Assembly: GCF_029891735.1 (NCBI RefSeq)
Contig: NZ_JANQDH010000014.1
Span: 1 to 46,366, forward strand
DNA length: 46,366 nucleotides
Origin: Chrysosporum bergii ANA360D
GTDB taxonomy: Bacteria; Cyanobacteriota; Cyanobacteriia; Cyanobacteriales; Nostocaceae
Direction: 5' to 3'
The notes under the pieces were generated by a model. That model saw only the letters and a program-made list of their open reading frames with translations, was not told where the DNA came from and made no database searches. Shown piece by piece: positions 18,833 to 27,503 of the stretch (positions are counted from its first letter, which is position 1; the number at the start of each line of letters is the position of its first letter). The translations under genes and the position numbers were made by a program.

Positions 18833-19135
18833 ATGCAAATTGCCAAAGTTCGTGGCACAGTAGTAGGCACGCAAAAAGATCCAAGTCTTAGAGGTGTCAA
18901 ACTACTGCTGTTGCAATTAGTAGATGAAGAAGGAAACCTCCTGCCCAAATACGAAGTAGCAGCAGATACAGTAGGAGCGGGAGTAGATGAGTGGGTGCTT
19001 GTCACTCGTGGCAGTGCCGCTCGTCAAGTCCTGGGCAACGAACAGCGTCCTTTAGATGCAGCAGTAGTGGCGATCATTGATACCATTCACTTGGAAGGTC
19101 GCCTCATGTACAGCAAAAAAGAGCAGTATCGCTAG
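18833..19135 (+). CDS. ccmL: Carboxysome vertex protein CcmL
   Basis: CcmL, 100 aa, belongs to the EutN/CcmL family whose pentamers cap the twelve vertices of the icosahedral shell. Diagnostic segments are MQIAKVRGTVVGTQKDPSLRG, the KLLLLQLVDEEG strand, VAADTVGAGVDEWVLVTRGSAAR and the C-terminal VVAIIDTIHLEG. The length is standard. Loss of CcmL elsewhere gives elongated, unclosed carboxysomes. Confidence 0.96.
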   Translation: MQIAKVRGTVVGTQKDPSLRGVKLLLLQLVDEEGNLLPKYEVAADTVGAGVDEWVLVTRGSAARQVLGNEQRPLDAAVVAIIDTIHLEGRLMYSKKEQYR

Positions 19136-19148
19136 TAAGCAGCAATGA

Positions 19149-19177
19149 TTGATTAGTCATAATTTGAGACTAATCAA
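19149..19177 (+). promoter_or_regulatory. Intercistronic hairpin between ccmL and ccmM
   Basis: A perfect 10-bp inverted repeat, TTGATTAGTC (19149-19158) and GACTAATCAA (19168-19177), with a 9-nt AT-rich loop, starts 13 nt after the ccmL stop. No T-run follows. A processing or attenuation role is possible. Confidence 0.5.
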
Positions 19178-19217
19178 GACTCACAGACAACAAGCTTAGT
19201 TCAGGAGGAATCTTGCG

Positions 19218-20861
19218 ATGGTAGTCCGCAGCACGGCGGCACCCCCAACCCCGTGGTCGAGGAATTTAGCCGAGCCAAAAATCCATGAAACTACATTTGT
19301 ACATCCCGTTGCCAATATCATTGGAGATGTGCGGATAGGCGCAAATGTCATCATTGCTCCAGGAACCTCGATTAGAGCGGATGAAGGCACACCTTTTCAT
19401 ATTGGCGAAAATACTAATATTCAAGATGGTGTAGTAATTCATGGATTGGAGCAAGGCCGAGTAATTGGCGATGACCAAAATAAATACTCAGTATGGATTG
19501 GTGACAATGTGTCCATTACCCACATGGCACTGATTCACGGTCCAGCCTATGTGGGAGATAACTCGTTCATTGGCTTTCGCTCCACGGTATTTAACGCCAG
19601 AGTAGGTGCGGGCTGTATCGTGATGATGCACGCTCTAATTCAAGATGTAGAAATTCCCCCCGGTAAATATGTACCTTCGGGCGCGATCATAACTACTCAA
19701 CAGCAAGCTGATCGATTGCCAGATGCTGAACCTGAAGATCAGCAATTCGCTCATCATGTCGTCGGGGTGAATCAGTCTTTAAGAACTGGTTATAGATGTG
19801 CTGCGGATAGCAAATGTATTGCACCCATTCGGGATGAGATTGCTAAATCTTATACAAATACTGGTATTAGTGTTTTAGAACTAGAAAGGAGTGGTGAAGT
19901 GTCGAGTAATAGCTTGGGTGCCGAAATCATAGAACAGGTGCGCTATCTTTTAGAACAAGGATATAAAATTGGTACAGAACACGTAGACCAAAGACGTTTC
20001 CGTACTGGTTGTTGGCAAAGTTGCCAGCCTATTCAACCAGGATCCATGGGTGAAGCGATCGCCGCTTTGGAAAACTGCTTGAGAGACCATAGCGGAGAAT
20101 ACGTCAGGCTGTTTGGCATTGACGGTAGTAAAAAGCGGGTATTGGAAACCATTATCCAGCGTCCTAATGGTATGGTCACTTCCATTCAGCCCAGCAGCTA
20201 TGCAGCTAGTAATGGGAATGGTCGTCACAGTAGTAATGGGAATGGTCGCGTTGCCAGCAGCAGCTTACTCAGTAACGAAACCATAGACCAGGTTCGTAGT
20301 TTGCTGTCAAGCGGTTATAAAATTGGTACAGAACACGTAGATGAGCGACGTTTCCGGACTGGTTCTTGGAACAGCTGCAAGCCCATAGAATCAACTGCCG
20401 CTCAGGAAGTGATCGCTGCTTTAGAAGAATGTATACAAGAGCATCAAGGCGAATATATACGCTTAATAGGCATTGATGCCAAAGCTAAACGGCGCATTTT
20501 AGAAAGTATTATCCAAAGACCAAACGGTAAAGTTGCTTCGTCAGGGACAAAACAATCCCCTAGTATCAGCAGTTCCAGCACGGCCACGGCCACCAGTACT
20601 AAATTGAGTCCTGAAGTGGTAGACCAAATCAGGCAAATTTTAGCGGGTGGTTATAAAGTTAGTGCAGAACACGTAGACCAAAGACGATTCCGCACTGGTT
20701 CTTGGGCTAGCTGTGGACAAATTGACACTACATCAGATAGAGAAGCGATCGCAGCCGTGGAAGGATACCTCGCTGAATATCCCGGAGAATATGTCCGCTT
20801 GATTGGTATTGACACCAAAGCGAAACGCCGAGTTTTAGAGACTATTATCCAACGTCCTTAA
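19218..20861 (+). CDS. ccmM: Carboxysome assembly protein CcmM with gamma-carbonic anhydrase domain and three Rubisco-small-subunit-like domains
   Basis: CcmM, 547 aa, nucleates the carboxysome by linking Rubisco, CcmN and shell. Residues 1-~205 form a left-handed beta-helix gamma-carbonic anhydrase with zinc-ligand histidines at 75, 102 and 107. Cysteines 194 and 200 match the redox disulfide known to switch activity, so this domain is probably an active enzyme. Three SSU-like repeats follow (about 230-315, 350-435 and 458-547), each with GYKxxxEHVDxRRFRTGxW and ending near IIQRP, joined by Ser/Thr/Asn-rich linkers. The first repeat carries a cysteine pair (GCWQSC). AGGAGGA before the ATG is a strong ribosome-binding site. 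Confidence 0.97.
   Translation: MVVRSTAAPPTPWSRNLAEPKIHETTFVHPVANIIGDVRIGANVIIAPGTSIRADEGTPFHIGENTNIQDGVVIHGLEQGRVIGDDQNKYSVWIGDNVSITHMALIHGPAYVGDNSFIGFRSTVFNARVGAGCIVMMHALIQDVEIPPGKYVPSGAIITTQQQADRLPDAEPEDQQFAHHVVGVNQSLRTGYRCAADSKCIAPIRDEIAKSYTNTGISVLELERSGEVSSNSLGAEIIEQVRYLLEQGYKIGTEHVDQRRFRTGCWQSCQPIQPGSMGEAIAALENCLRDHSGEYVRLFGIDGSKKRVLETIIQRPNGMVTSIQPSSYAASNGNGRHSSNGNGRVASSSLLSNETIDQVRSLLSSGYKIGTEHVDERRFRTGSWNSCKPIESTAAQEVIAALEECIQEHQGEYIRLIGIDAKAKRRILESIIQRPNGKVASSGTKQSPSISSSSTATATSTKLSPEVVDQIRQILAGGYKVSAEHVDQRRFRTGSWASCGQIDTTSDREAIAAVEGYLAEYPGEYVRLIGIDTKAKRRVLETIIQRP
19887..19901 (+). promoter_or_regulatory. Internal ribosome-binding site and GTG start for the short CcmM form
   Basis: AGGAG at 19887-19891 lies 7 nt before an in-frame GTG at 19899-19901 (codon 228 of ccmM). 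Initiation here would give a ~320-residue protein made only of the three SSU-like domains. It corresponds to the short CcmM (M35) shown in Synechococcus elongatus to be essential for Rubisco packing. Confidence 0.8.
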
Positions 20862-20876
20862 ATAGAGTGAAGTAGA

Positions 20877-20917
20877 GAGTGGCGAATAGGAAGTAGAAAC
20901 TTTTTATTTCACCACTC
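20877..20917 (+). promoter_or_regulatory. Intercistronic inverted repeat between ccmM and ccmN
   Basis: A 10-bp stem with one mismatch pairs 20877-20886 with 20908-20917 (GAGTGG/CCACTC plus GAA/TTC). It starts 16 nt after the ccmM stop. The right arm runs into a degenerate heptamer-like repeat (CACTCACGACTCACCACTGAC). Confidence 0.4.
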
Positions 20918-20962
20918 ACGACTCACCACTGACATTTTCCGGGTTCCGAGGTTAAAATTTCC

Positions 20963-21679
20963 ATGTCTGTGCCGCCACTGCACCTCAGCAACAACTTTGA
21001 CTCTTACATTAGTGGCGAGGTGACTATTCATCCCAGCGCAGTACTTGCACCTGGAGTGATACTTCAAGCGGCTGTAAACAGCAAGATTATCATCGGCCCT
21101 GGGGTCTGTATTGGTATGGGGTCAATTATCCAAGTTAGCGAAGGAAGCATAGAGGTAGAAGCAGGCGCAAACTTAGGAGCAGGTTTTTTGATGCTCGGCA
21201 CAGGTAAAATTGGGGCAAATGCCTGTATTGGTTCAGCGACAACAGTTTATAACTGTTCCATTGGTCCGGGATTAGTCATTGCACCAGGCTCAATTTTAGG
21301 AGACACCAGTCGGCGAGTTGAGGTAACAACACCACAGGAATCACCCGCAGAACATGGTGTTAATGCCAGCACTGAACAACAGCCAGAAGCTAAAAACAGT
21401 TTAGAAGCCAATGAAGAGACGGTAATGTCCTCAACTAGCGTCTCTAAGTCTTCTCAGTCTTCGCCTACATCAAAAAACCAGCCTCCACCTGTAGAAGCAA
21501 AGCCCGAAGCTAATAATTCCATTCCCCAAGCATCAGAATCAAGTCAGCCTCCCACTCAATCGCCTAATCATATCGGGAATCAAATTTATGGGCAAGGAAG
21601 TATCAAGAAGTTATTAGTGACATTATTTCCCCACAGGCAAAACTTAAATGACCCCATCTCTGACGAAAAGTCTGAGTAA
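20963..21679 (+). CDS. ccmN: Carboxysome assembly protein CcmN
   Basis: CcmN, 238 aa, bridges the CcmM/Rubisco core to the CcmK2 shell. The N-terminal ~115 residues are hexapeptide repeats of a left-handed beta-helix (IHPSAVLAPGVILQAAV, IIIGPGVCIGMGSII and similar) that binds the CcmM beta-helix. A long Ser/Pro/Glu/Gln-rich disordered linker follows. Near the C-terminus an amphipathic helix, IYGQGSIKKLLVTLFPH, is the encapsulation peptide that docks on CcmK2. Domain order and length match the family. Confidence 0.95.
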   Translation: MSVPPLHLSNNFDSYISGEVTIHPSAVLAPGVILQAAVNSKIIIGPGVCIGMGSIIQVSEGSIEVEAGANLGAGFLMLGTGKIGANACIGSATTVYNCSIGPGLVIAPGSILGDTSRRVEVTTPQESPAEHGVNASTEQQPEAKNSLEANEETVMSSTSVSKSSQSSPTSKNQPPPVEAKPEANNSIPQASESSQPPTQSPNHIGNQIYGQGSIKKLLVTLFPHRQNLNDPISDEKSE

Positions 21680-21726
21680 GTGTTAATTGTAAGTTGTCAG
21701 TTTCGTGAGTAACCTGGAAAATTCCC

Positions 21727-22515
21727 ATGGAAACATCTAATCAACACTCTATTAGCACAATTCAGAAATCCCGCCGCCGAGATAGTTTGAAAAATACTGC
21801 TTTGGGTCTAGTCTCTACCAGCAGCTTCCCCGCCATAGTGGGGACAGCTGATATGATGCTGAAATCGGCTGGCGTTCACCTGGTGGGGTATGAAAAAATT
21901 GGTAGTGGCCAATGTACTGCCATTGTCCGGGGTGGTATTGCTGATGTACGTCTGGCGGTAGAGGCTGGTGTGCAAACTGCTGAACAGTTCGGTCAATTGG
22001 TTTCTAGTTTAGTCATTCCTCGTCCTTATCCTAATCTGGATATAGTGCTACCCATTACCAGCCGACTGAGTAAACTCATGGAGGAAGGTAATAGCAGTAG
22101 TTTAAGTAACTTAGCCATTGGTTTAGTTGAGACCAGGGGATTTCCGGCTATGGTGGGCGCTTGTGATGCCATGCTCAAATCCGCCGATGTTCATTTAGCC
22201 GCTTATGAAAAAATTGGTGCTGGTTTATGTACAGCTATTATTCGTGGCACTGTGGCTAATGTCGCTGTGGCAGTAGAGGCGGGAATGTTTGAGGCAGAAC
22301 GCATAGGCGAATTGAACGCCGTTATGGTCATTCCCCGACCATTGGATGAAATGGAGAACACCTTGCCTTTAGCAAGTTGCTGGATTGAACACCGGGAACC
22401 ATTAGATATGCCGATTAATGTTCAAGAGCAGGTTGCTGAAATTGAAGTGTTACAATTGCCTGATTTATCCCAAATACCTGCTAAGGTTACTGAGGAAATA
22501 TGGCAGGATGAATGA
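21727..22515 (+). CDS. ccmO: Carboxysome shell trimer protein CcmO (tandem BMC)
   Basis: CcmO, 262 aa, has two fused BMC domains that would give pseudohexameric trimers in the facet. Domain 1 (about residues 23-105) has ALGLVSTSSFPAIVG and YEKIGSGQCTAIVRGG. Domain 2 (about 125-210) has AIGLVETRGFPAMVGACD and YEKIGAGLCTAIIRG. The N-terminal ~22 residues are basic, and the acidic C-terminal tail (EVLQLPDLSQIP) is longer than in CcmK. In many cyanobacteria ccmO is distant from the main operon; here it directly follows ccmN. Confidence 0.94.
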   Translation: METSNQHSISTIQKSRRRDSLKNTALGLVSTSSFPAIVGTADMMLKSAGVHLVGYEKIGSGQCTAIVRGGIADVRLAVEAGVQTAEQFGQLVSSLVIPRPYPNLDIVLPITSRLSKLMEEGNSSSLSNLAIGLVETRGFPAMVGACDAMLKSADVHLAAYEKIGAGLCTAIIRGTVANVAVAVEAGMFEAERIGELNAVMVIPRPLDEMENTLPLASCWIEHREPLDMPINVQEQVAEIEVLQLPDLSQIPAKVTEEIWQDE

Positions 22516-22571
22516 TTCTTATTCATCAAAACAACTTATCAATATAAATTGTTATTATAGGAGAGTTAACC

Positions 22572-23543
22572 TTGAAGCAGGCGACGCTACACCAATTGAA
22601 GGTGTTTGAGGCCGCGGCACGGCACAATAGCTTTACTCGTGCTGCTGAGGAATTATTTCTGACTCAACCCACTGTCTCTATGCAAATTAAACAACTCACA
22701 CAAACTGTAGGGTTGCCATTATTTGAGCAGGTGGGAAAACGTCTGTTTCTAACAGAAGCAGGAAAAGAATTATTTGCCACTTGTCGGCAAATTTTTAACA
22801 TCATCGCCCAGTTTGAGATTACTGTGGCAGATTTAAAAGGTTTAAAACAGGGGCAATTACGGCTGGCAGCGATTACAACAGCAAAGTATTTTGTCCCTCG
22901 TTTATTGGGGCGATTTTGTCAACTTTATCCGGGAATTGAAATTTCCTTACAAGTAACAAACCATGAAGGCATCTTAGAACGGATGATGAATAATATGGAT
23001 GACTTGTATATTATGAGTCAAATCCCAGAAAATATAGATGTCAAATATCAGCCTTTTTTAGATAACCCCTTAGTAGTATTTGCACCTGTTAACCATCCTT
23101 TAGCCAAAGAGAAAAATATCCCCATAGAAAGATTGACAAATCAACCTTTTATTATGCGGGAACCCGGTTCAGGCACTCGCCGCGCTGTGCAAAAACTTTT
23201 TGATCAACACGGTATAAAGGTAAAGGTTAAATTGGAACTGGGCAGCAATGAGGCCATTAAAGAAGCCATTGCCGGGGGTCTAGGAATTTCTGTTTTATCT
23301 CGCCATGCCTTAATGCCGAATTCTTCTGAGTTCACTATTTTGGATGTACAACACTTTCCTATTCAGCGCAGTTGGTATATGGTGTATGTATCAGATAAAC
23401 AGTTATCTATTGTGGCTCGTACTTATTATGAGTATCTGCTAGATGAAGCCCGAAAATTTGCTGAGAAACATGGATTTTCTACTGTTACTCAATTTGAAAA
23501 TATTCACGATATAGATGAAATGCCAGGTATTTCATCTGAGTGA
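22572..23543 (+). CDS. cmpR: LysR-family transcriptional regulator, CmpR-like
   Basis: LysR regulator, 323 aa. The winged helix-turn-helix is at residues 1-60 (LKVFEAAARHNSFTRAAEEL, then TQPTVSMQIKQL). The effector domain has the segments LAAITTAKYFVPRLLG, PGSGTRRAVQKLF and EAIAGGLGISVLSRHAL. The opening KQATLHQLKVFEA and the effector domain resemble CmpR/CcmR-group regulators that control bicarbonate transport and carbon-concentrating genes in response to metabolites such as 2-phosphoglycolate or RuBP. The apparent start is TTG at 22572 with GGAG at 22560-22563; no in-frame ATG leaves the helix-turn-helix intact. Position after ccmO supports a role in carbon control. RbcR assignment is less likely. 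Confidence 0.85.
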   Translation: MKQATLHQLKVFEAAARHNSFTRAAEELFLTQPTVSMQIKQLTQTVGLPLFEQVGKRLFLTEAGKELFATCRQIFNIIAQFEITVADLKGLKQGQLRLAAITTAKYFVPRLLGRFCQLYPGIEISLQVTNHEGILERMMNNMDDLYIMSQIPENIDVKYQPFLDNPLVVFAPVNHPLAKEKNIPIERLTNQPFIMREPGSGTRRAVQKLFDQHGIKVKVKLELGSNEAIKEAIAGGLGISVLSRHALMPNSSEFTILDVQHFPIQRSWYMVYVSDKQLSIVARTYYEYLLDEARKFAEKHGFSTVTQFENIHDIDEMPGISSE

Positions 23544-23562
23544 GTTACTTGGCTTCATTCTC

Positions 23563-24981
23563 TCAGCTATGTTTGCTCAGTTGTTTACAGTTATAAAAAC
23601 CAAATATCAGCCAAAATACCAATATAGATGCTGTTAATAGCAAAACTGGAAGGGAACCAAATTTAGCAATTAAGGGCGGTGCGGCAGCAGTGAACAAGCC
23701 ACCACCTACAATAGGTTCAAACAGCAATTGTTTATAAGCAAAACTTTCAAAACCACCAGATTGATTATCTGGGTCTACCATTCGCAATAGTAGTAATCCT
23801 GTGGAAGTGACACCCATAGATTGTCCCATATCGCCAATGCCACGTTCAAACCAATAAACCGGTAGTAGCCGGGGACCTAAAAAGACAAAAGCACAGATGT
23901 TCCAAGCAATACCAGCAATGGATAACAACAAAAAGGGAATTAAATTATCTCCCAGTACAGATAGGGAAATGCTGGCTAATGCTGTGACAATTGTAATATC
24001 TAATGCTAGTCCCCCAATTCGCTCCATTAAAGCGCGGCTAATTAAGTAGGTGCGTCTGGTACGAACCAGCAAATATTGTACAATAATTCCCCCAATCAGG
24101 GCAATGGGGAATAGTGGCACGTAGGGCATTAATTGTAACCCACCTCTGCCCCAGGTGATCGACTCAATCCAGCGCAACCCTTCTAAAATTAACCAGCCAA
24201 CAGCGATCGCTAATCCCACAAAACCAAAATTGAGTGATAAGGGATCAATTAGTAAGTCTCGGAGTAAATTGTTTCTGGCAATTGTCACACTGGCTTCTTC
24301 ATCTGGTAAGCTATCCTGTGGATTTTCGCTCATTGAGAGTTCCATACCCACTTGCACCCTGCCGGTTTTACGTCCCCAATGTATTAAAAATGTACCAGCA
24401 ACTACTCCTGAAACTAACCCCACCGTTGCCAAAGCCAGAGATAAATCAGCACCAGCAGCAAAACCTAATTCTTTAAAAGTTGCAGCCATCCCCGCTGCTG
24501 TACCATGTCCCCCTTCAAAGGCCACTTCAATTAAACAAGCCGCAATGGGTGGTAAACCAAAAACGGGTGTTAATATGAAAACGCTCAATAATATTCCTAC
24601 CACATATTGACCCCATGCCAGCGTTTGACCGAAAGCAGCTTGAGCCGAAGCTTTACGCCAAAATTCACCAAAACTAGGAACATATTGACCTAGAAATAAA
24701 GTAGCAAAAACAACATTAATGAAAATCCCCGGAGATTGTGACCAAACAGCCTGAATATTGGCGGAAAATATGCCTTTTACAAGGGGAGATTCTGGATTTA
24801 TACCTTCCACAACCGCACCCAAAGCACTTTTACTTAGGAGTAAAGCGATAATACCAGCAACAATTGAGCTAGGTATGTAGAGCGATCGCAATATCCCCAG
24901 CCGTTGTCTAATCAACCGCCCCACCAAGATTAATATGGCGATGATCACATAAGCCCAGAATACATCTATGAGTTTGAACAT
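23563..24981 (-). CDS. gltS: Sodium/glutamate symporter, GltS family
   Basis: GltS-type (ESS family) carrier, 472 aa, with about 10-12 membrane helices in two inverted halves. The first re-entrant region has the glycine-rich EVAFEGGHGTAAGMAATF and the second half has ERGIGDMGQSMGVTSTGLLLLRMVDP. A cytoplasmic acidic loop (SENPQDSLPDEEASV) lies between. GltS imports glutamate with sodium; the cyanobacterial branch may have other anionic substrates. It converges on the cmpR-like gene with only 19 bp between them. No regulatory partner is evident. Confidence 0.85.
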   Translation of the reverse strand: MFKLIDVFWAYVIIAILILVGRLIRQRLGILRSLYIPSSIVAGIIALLLSKSALGAVVEGINPESPLVKGIFSANIQAVWSQSPGIFINVVFATLFLGQYVPSFGEFWRKASAQAAFGQTLAWGQYVVGILLSVFILTPVFGLPPIAACLIEVAFEGGHGTAAGMAATFKELGFAAGADLSLALATVGLVSGVVAGTFLIHWGRKTGRVQVGMELSMSENPQDSLPDEEASVTIARNNLLRDLLIDPLSLNFGFVGLAIAVGWLILEGLRWIESITWGRGGLQLMPYVPLFPIALIGGIIVQYLLVRTRRTYLISRALMERIGGLALDITIVTALASISLSVLGDNLIPFLLLSIAGIAWNICAFVFLGPRLLPVYWFERGIGDMGQSMGVTSTGLLLLRMVDPDNQSGGFESFAYKQLLFEPIVGGGLFTAAAPPLIAKFGSLPVLLLTASILVFWLIFGFYNCKQLSKHS

Positions 24982-25066
24982 ATTTCTAGGGTTAGCACAA
25001 TGAAAAAATTTGTATCTTTTGATTCTCCCTTAATGTTGACATTTTGGCAATATGTGGTGGTAAAAA

Positions 25067-26161
25067 TTAGTTAGAGCCAGAACTTGCTAACTCCGCTAAA
25101 CGTTCTTGCTGGTCTTGGGAGATACAAGATTGAATTAATGTCTCTAAATCTCCTTCTAAAACCGGATTAAGAGAATAATTCTGTCCCAAGCGGTGGTCAG
25201 TAACGCGGTTGTCTTTATAGTTATAAGTACGGATTTTTTCCGATCGCGATCCTGTCCCTACTTGCGATCGCCGCATGGAAGTTACAGCTTCTTGTTGTTC
25301 GCTTAACTTAATTTCATAGAGTTTTGCCCGGAGGATTTGCATTGCCCGTTCTTTGTTTTGCAACTGACTTCGTTCTTCTGTACAGAAAATGCGGATACCA
25401 GTGGGTTTATGGTAAAGGTCGGCTGCTGTTTCCACTTTGTTAACGTTTTGTCCACCAGCGCCCCCGGAACGAGCTGTAGTCAGTTCAATATCCTTGGGAT
25501 CAATGTAGACTTCCACATCATCAACTTCTGGCATAATTGCCACTGTGGCTGTGGAAGTATGAACTCGTCCCCCGGCTTCAGTTGCTGGTACACGTTGTAC
25601 GCGATGCACTCCCGCCTCAAACTTGAGTTTGCTATAAACGCTATTCCCCTGAATTTCCAGGATCACTTCCTTAAAGCCGCCCATTTCACCTGGTGACTCG
25701 CTCACCAGTTTTACCTTCCAGTTCTGAACTTCAGCATAGCGGGAGTACATCCGCAGTAGATCCCCAGCCCAAATACTCGCTTCATCGCCGCCGGTACCGG
25801 CGCGAATTTCCAACATGATGTTTTTATCGTCGTTGGGGTCGCGGGGTAAGAGCAACACTTTCAAGCGATTTTCTAAATATTCTAATTTTTCCTCTAATTC
25901 AGACACTTCCAAAGCTGCCATTTCTTGCCACTCTGGATCACCGTTGGCTTCTTTGAGTACCTGACGCGCTCCTGCTAACTCTTGGGTAGCAGTTTTCCAA
26001 GTTTCGTAAGTAATAACTACTTCTTCTAAAGAAGAACGAGACTTAGCGACTTTTTGATACTCATCAGGATTTTTAGCGGTATCAGGGTCAGCCAGACGAC
26101 GGGTCAATTCATTAAAGGTTTGTTCAACAGACTTGAGTTTTTCTAGCAGGTATGTTTCAGC
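25067..26161 (-). CDS. prfA: Peptide chain release factor 1
   Basis: RF1 terminates translation at UAA and UAG. The PAT codon-recognition tripeptide is seen in [15 protein letters not shown], which separates RF1 from RF2 (SPF). The GGQ hydrolysis motif is in [11 protein letters not shown], whose glutamine is the PrmC target. The coiled N-terminal domain and C-terminal [16 protein letters not shown] are normal. The ATG at 26161 ([10 protein letters not shown]) is preferred over one 11 codons upstream because family members start here. It closes the ribosomal cluster downstream of rpmE. Confidence 0.95.
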   Translation of the reverse strand, partial: AETYLLEKLKSVEQTFNELTRRLADPDTAKNPDEYQKVAKSRSSLEEVVITYETWKTATQELAGARQVLKEANGDPEWQEMAALEVSELEEKLEYLENRLKVLLLPRDPNDDKNIMLEIRAGTGGDEASIWAGDLLRMYSRYAEVQNWKVKLVSESPGEMGGFKEVILEIQGNSVYSKLKFEAGVHRVQRVPATEAGGRVHTSTATVAIMPEVDDVEVYIDPKDIELTTARSGGAGGQNVNKVETAADLYHKPTGIRIFCTEERSQLQNKERAMQILRAKLYEIKLSEQQEAVTSMRRSQVGTGSRSEKIRTYNYKDNRVTDHRLGQNYSLNPVLEGDLETLIQSCISQDQQERLAELASSGSN

Positions 26162-26263
26162 CATAACGAATGCGGTCGCTCCTTCAAATAACAAGTTGGC
26201 TCGGCAAAAAATGACAAGCGACCCAGCAGTTGCAGGGTCGTCGTTAACAGCAGAGCCAAACGG

Positions 26264-26506
26264 CTACTTTTGTTCTTTTTTCCCGTCAGTGGCTTGAGTA
26301 TTGCCCATACCATATTTACGCAAGAAGCGTTCAACTCGACCCTCGGTGTCAACCAGCTTCTGAGTACCAGTATAAAATGGGTGGTTTCCTGACCAAACGT
26401 CTACGTGTAATTCAGGCTTAGTAGAGCCGACAGTCATAACAAGTTGACCGTTACAGTAAACTTTAGCCTCTGGATACCACTGGGGGTGAATATCGGGTTT
26501 AGCCAT
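26264..26506 (-). CDS. rpmE: 50S ribosomal protein L31
   Basis: L31, 80 aa, bridges the subunits near the central protuberance. MAKPDIHPQWYPEAKVYCNG and HPFYTGTQK identify it. Only one cysteine is present (YCNG), so the zinc-binding CxxC pair of the C+ type is missing; this is the zinc-free form usual in cyanobacteria and plastids. It sits between rpsI and prfA. Confidence 0.94.
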   Translation of the reverse strand: MAKPDIHPQWYPEAKVYCNGQLVMTVGSTKPELHVDVWSGNHPFYTGTQKLVDTEGRVERFLRKYGMGNTQATDGKKEQK

Positions 26507-26556
26507 GTTTTTTGTCGATAACCTATATCAATTATAACTTCTAGATGAGAATGCAG

Positions 26557-26598
26557 TCCAAAATCCAAAATCCAAAATCCAAAATCCAAAATCCAAAA
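26557..26598. repeat. Six perfect tandem copies of heptamer TCCAAAA
   Basis: Six uninterrupted copies of a 7-bp unit between rpsI and rpmE, starting 5 bp beyond the rpsI stop. Short tandemly repeated heptamers are a hallmark of heterocystous cyanobacterial genomes. Copy number is likely to vary between strains. Confidence 0.95.
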
Positions 26599-26602
26599 TT
26601 GA

Positions 26603-27019
26603 CTAACGTTTGGAGTATTGAGGTGCCTTCCGAGCTTTATGCAAACCATATTTTTTCCGTTCTTTAGCCCGGGGGTCGCGAGTCAGGTAGCCCTCGATTT
26701 TCAAAGGTGGGCGGTTATCCGGGTCTAGTTGACACAGAGCGCGAGCTACTCCTAAACGAATAGAGTCAGCCTGTCCTGTCAAGCCACCACCCTCTGCTTT
26801 AACTAAAATGTCGTACTCGTTTTCCAGTCCTAGAGTTTCTAAGGGGTTTCTAATTAATCCCAGGTAATTGGCGTTGAATTGAAAGTACAAATCTCCAGGC
26901 TTACCATTGACAATTAATTTACCCTCACCGGGAACTAATCTTACCTGTGCTACTGCGGACTTACGACGACCAGTACCCCAGTACACAGCACGACCGCTAT
27001 TAGTATCTGCTAGTACCAT
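26603..27019 (-). CDS. rpsI: 30S ribosomal protein S9
   Basis: S9, 138 aa. The start shares one base with the rplM stop (TAATG), the conserved L13-S9 pair. [16 protein letters not shown] and [18 protein letters not shown] are family marks, and the C-terminal basic tail ending APQYSKR reaches the P-site tRNA. Confidence 0.97.
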   Translation of the reverse strand: MVLADTNSGRAVYWGTGRRKSAVAQVRLVPGEGKLIVNGKPGDLYFQFNANYLGLIRNPLETLGLENEYDILVKAEGGGLTGQADSIRLGVARALCQLDPDNRPPLKIEGYLTRDPRAKERKKYGLHKARKAPQYSKR

Positions 27020-27477
27020 TAATTTTCTACTCCAGGAATTGTATTAATTTTCAGTTCTTTGGGTTTTTGCGCTGTATGGGGATGAGTTGGCCCTGCGTAA
27101 ACTTTTAGTTTGGTGAACAACTGCCTACCTAAACTATTTTTGGGCAACATACCCTTAACAGCGTGTTCTAATATCCGTTCTGGTAAGCGCTGTTGCAGTT
27201 TAGCAAAAGTTTCTGTTTTCATTCCCCCGGGGCGGCCTGAATGACGACGGTAAAGCTTTTGAGTACGCTTTTTACCTGTCACTGTTACTTTTTCCGCATT
27301 GATGACAATTACAAAGTCACCTGTATCCAGGTGGGGTGTATATTCGGCTTTTCTTTTGCCTCTGAGGATCATAGCGATTTCCGAAGCCAGGCGGCCGACA
27401 CGTTGATCTGTGGCATCTACTACGTACCACTCACGCTCAAGAGATGCTTGAGGAGGAAGGTATGTTTTTGTTGTCAT
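27019..27477 (-). CDS. rplM: 50S ribosomal protein L13
   Basis: L13, 152 aa, an early-assembly 23S-binding protein. Marks include [46 protein letters not shown] in segments, and [21 protein letters not shown]. It lies 26 bp after truA and overlaps rpsI by one base. Confidence 0.97.
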   Translation of the reverse strand: MTTKTYLPPQASLEREWYVVDATDQRVGRLASEIAMILRGKRKAEYTPHLDTGDFVIVINAEKVTVTGKKRTQKLYRRHSGRPGGMKTETFAKLQQRLPERILEHAVKGMLPKNSLGRQLFTKLKVYAGPTHPHTAQKPKELKINTIPGVEN

Positions 27478-27503
27478 AGGGGTTTTGGTTTACAAAGGTG
27501 GTG

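Noticed and set aside
24155-24610. Plus-strand open frame of 151 codons across gltS
   Set aside because: Antisense to the membrane-protein code of gltS; Pro/Ser/Lys-rich composition is typical of such shadows.
26557-26598. Tandem repeats considered as a CRISPR array
   Set aside because: The units are 7 bp with no spacers, so this is a simple tandem repeat; no CRISPR array or cas gene was seen.
26434-26649. Minus-strand frame with repeated FWILDFG segments
   Set aside because: It is created by translation of the TCCAAAA tandem heptamers and overlaps the ends of rpsI and rpmE; not a gene.
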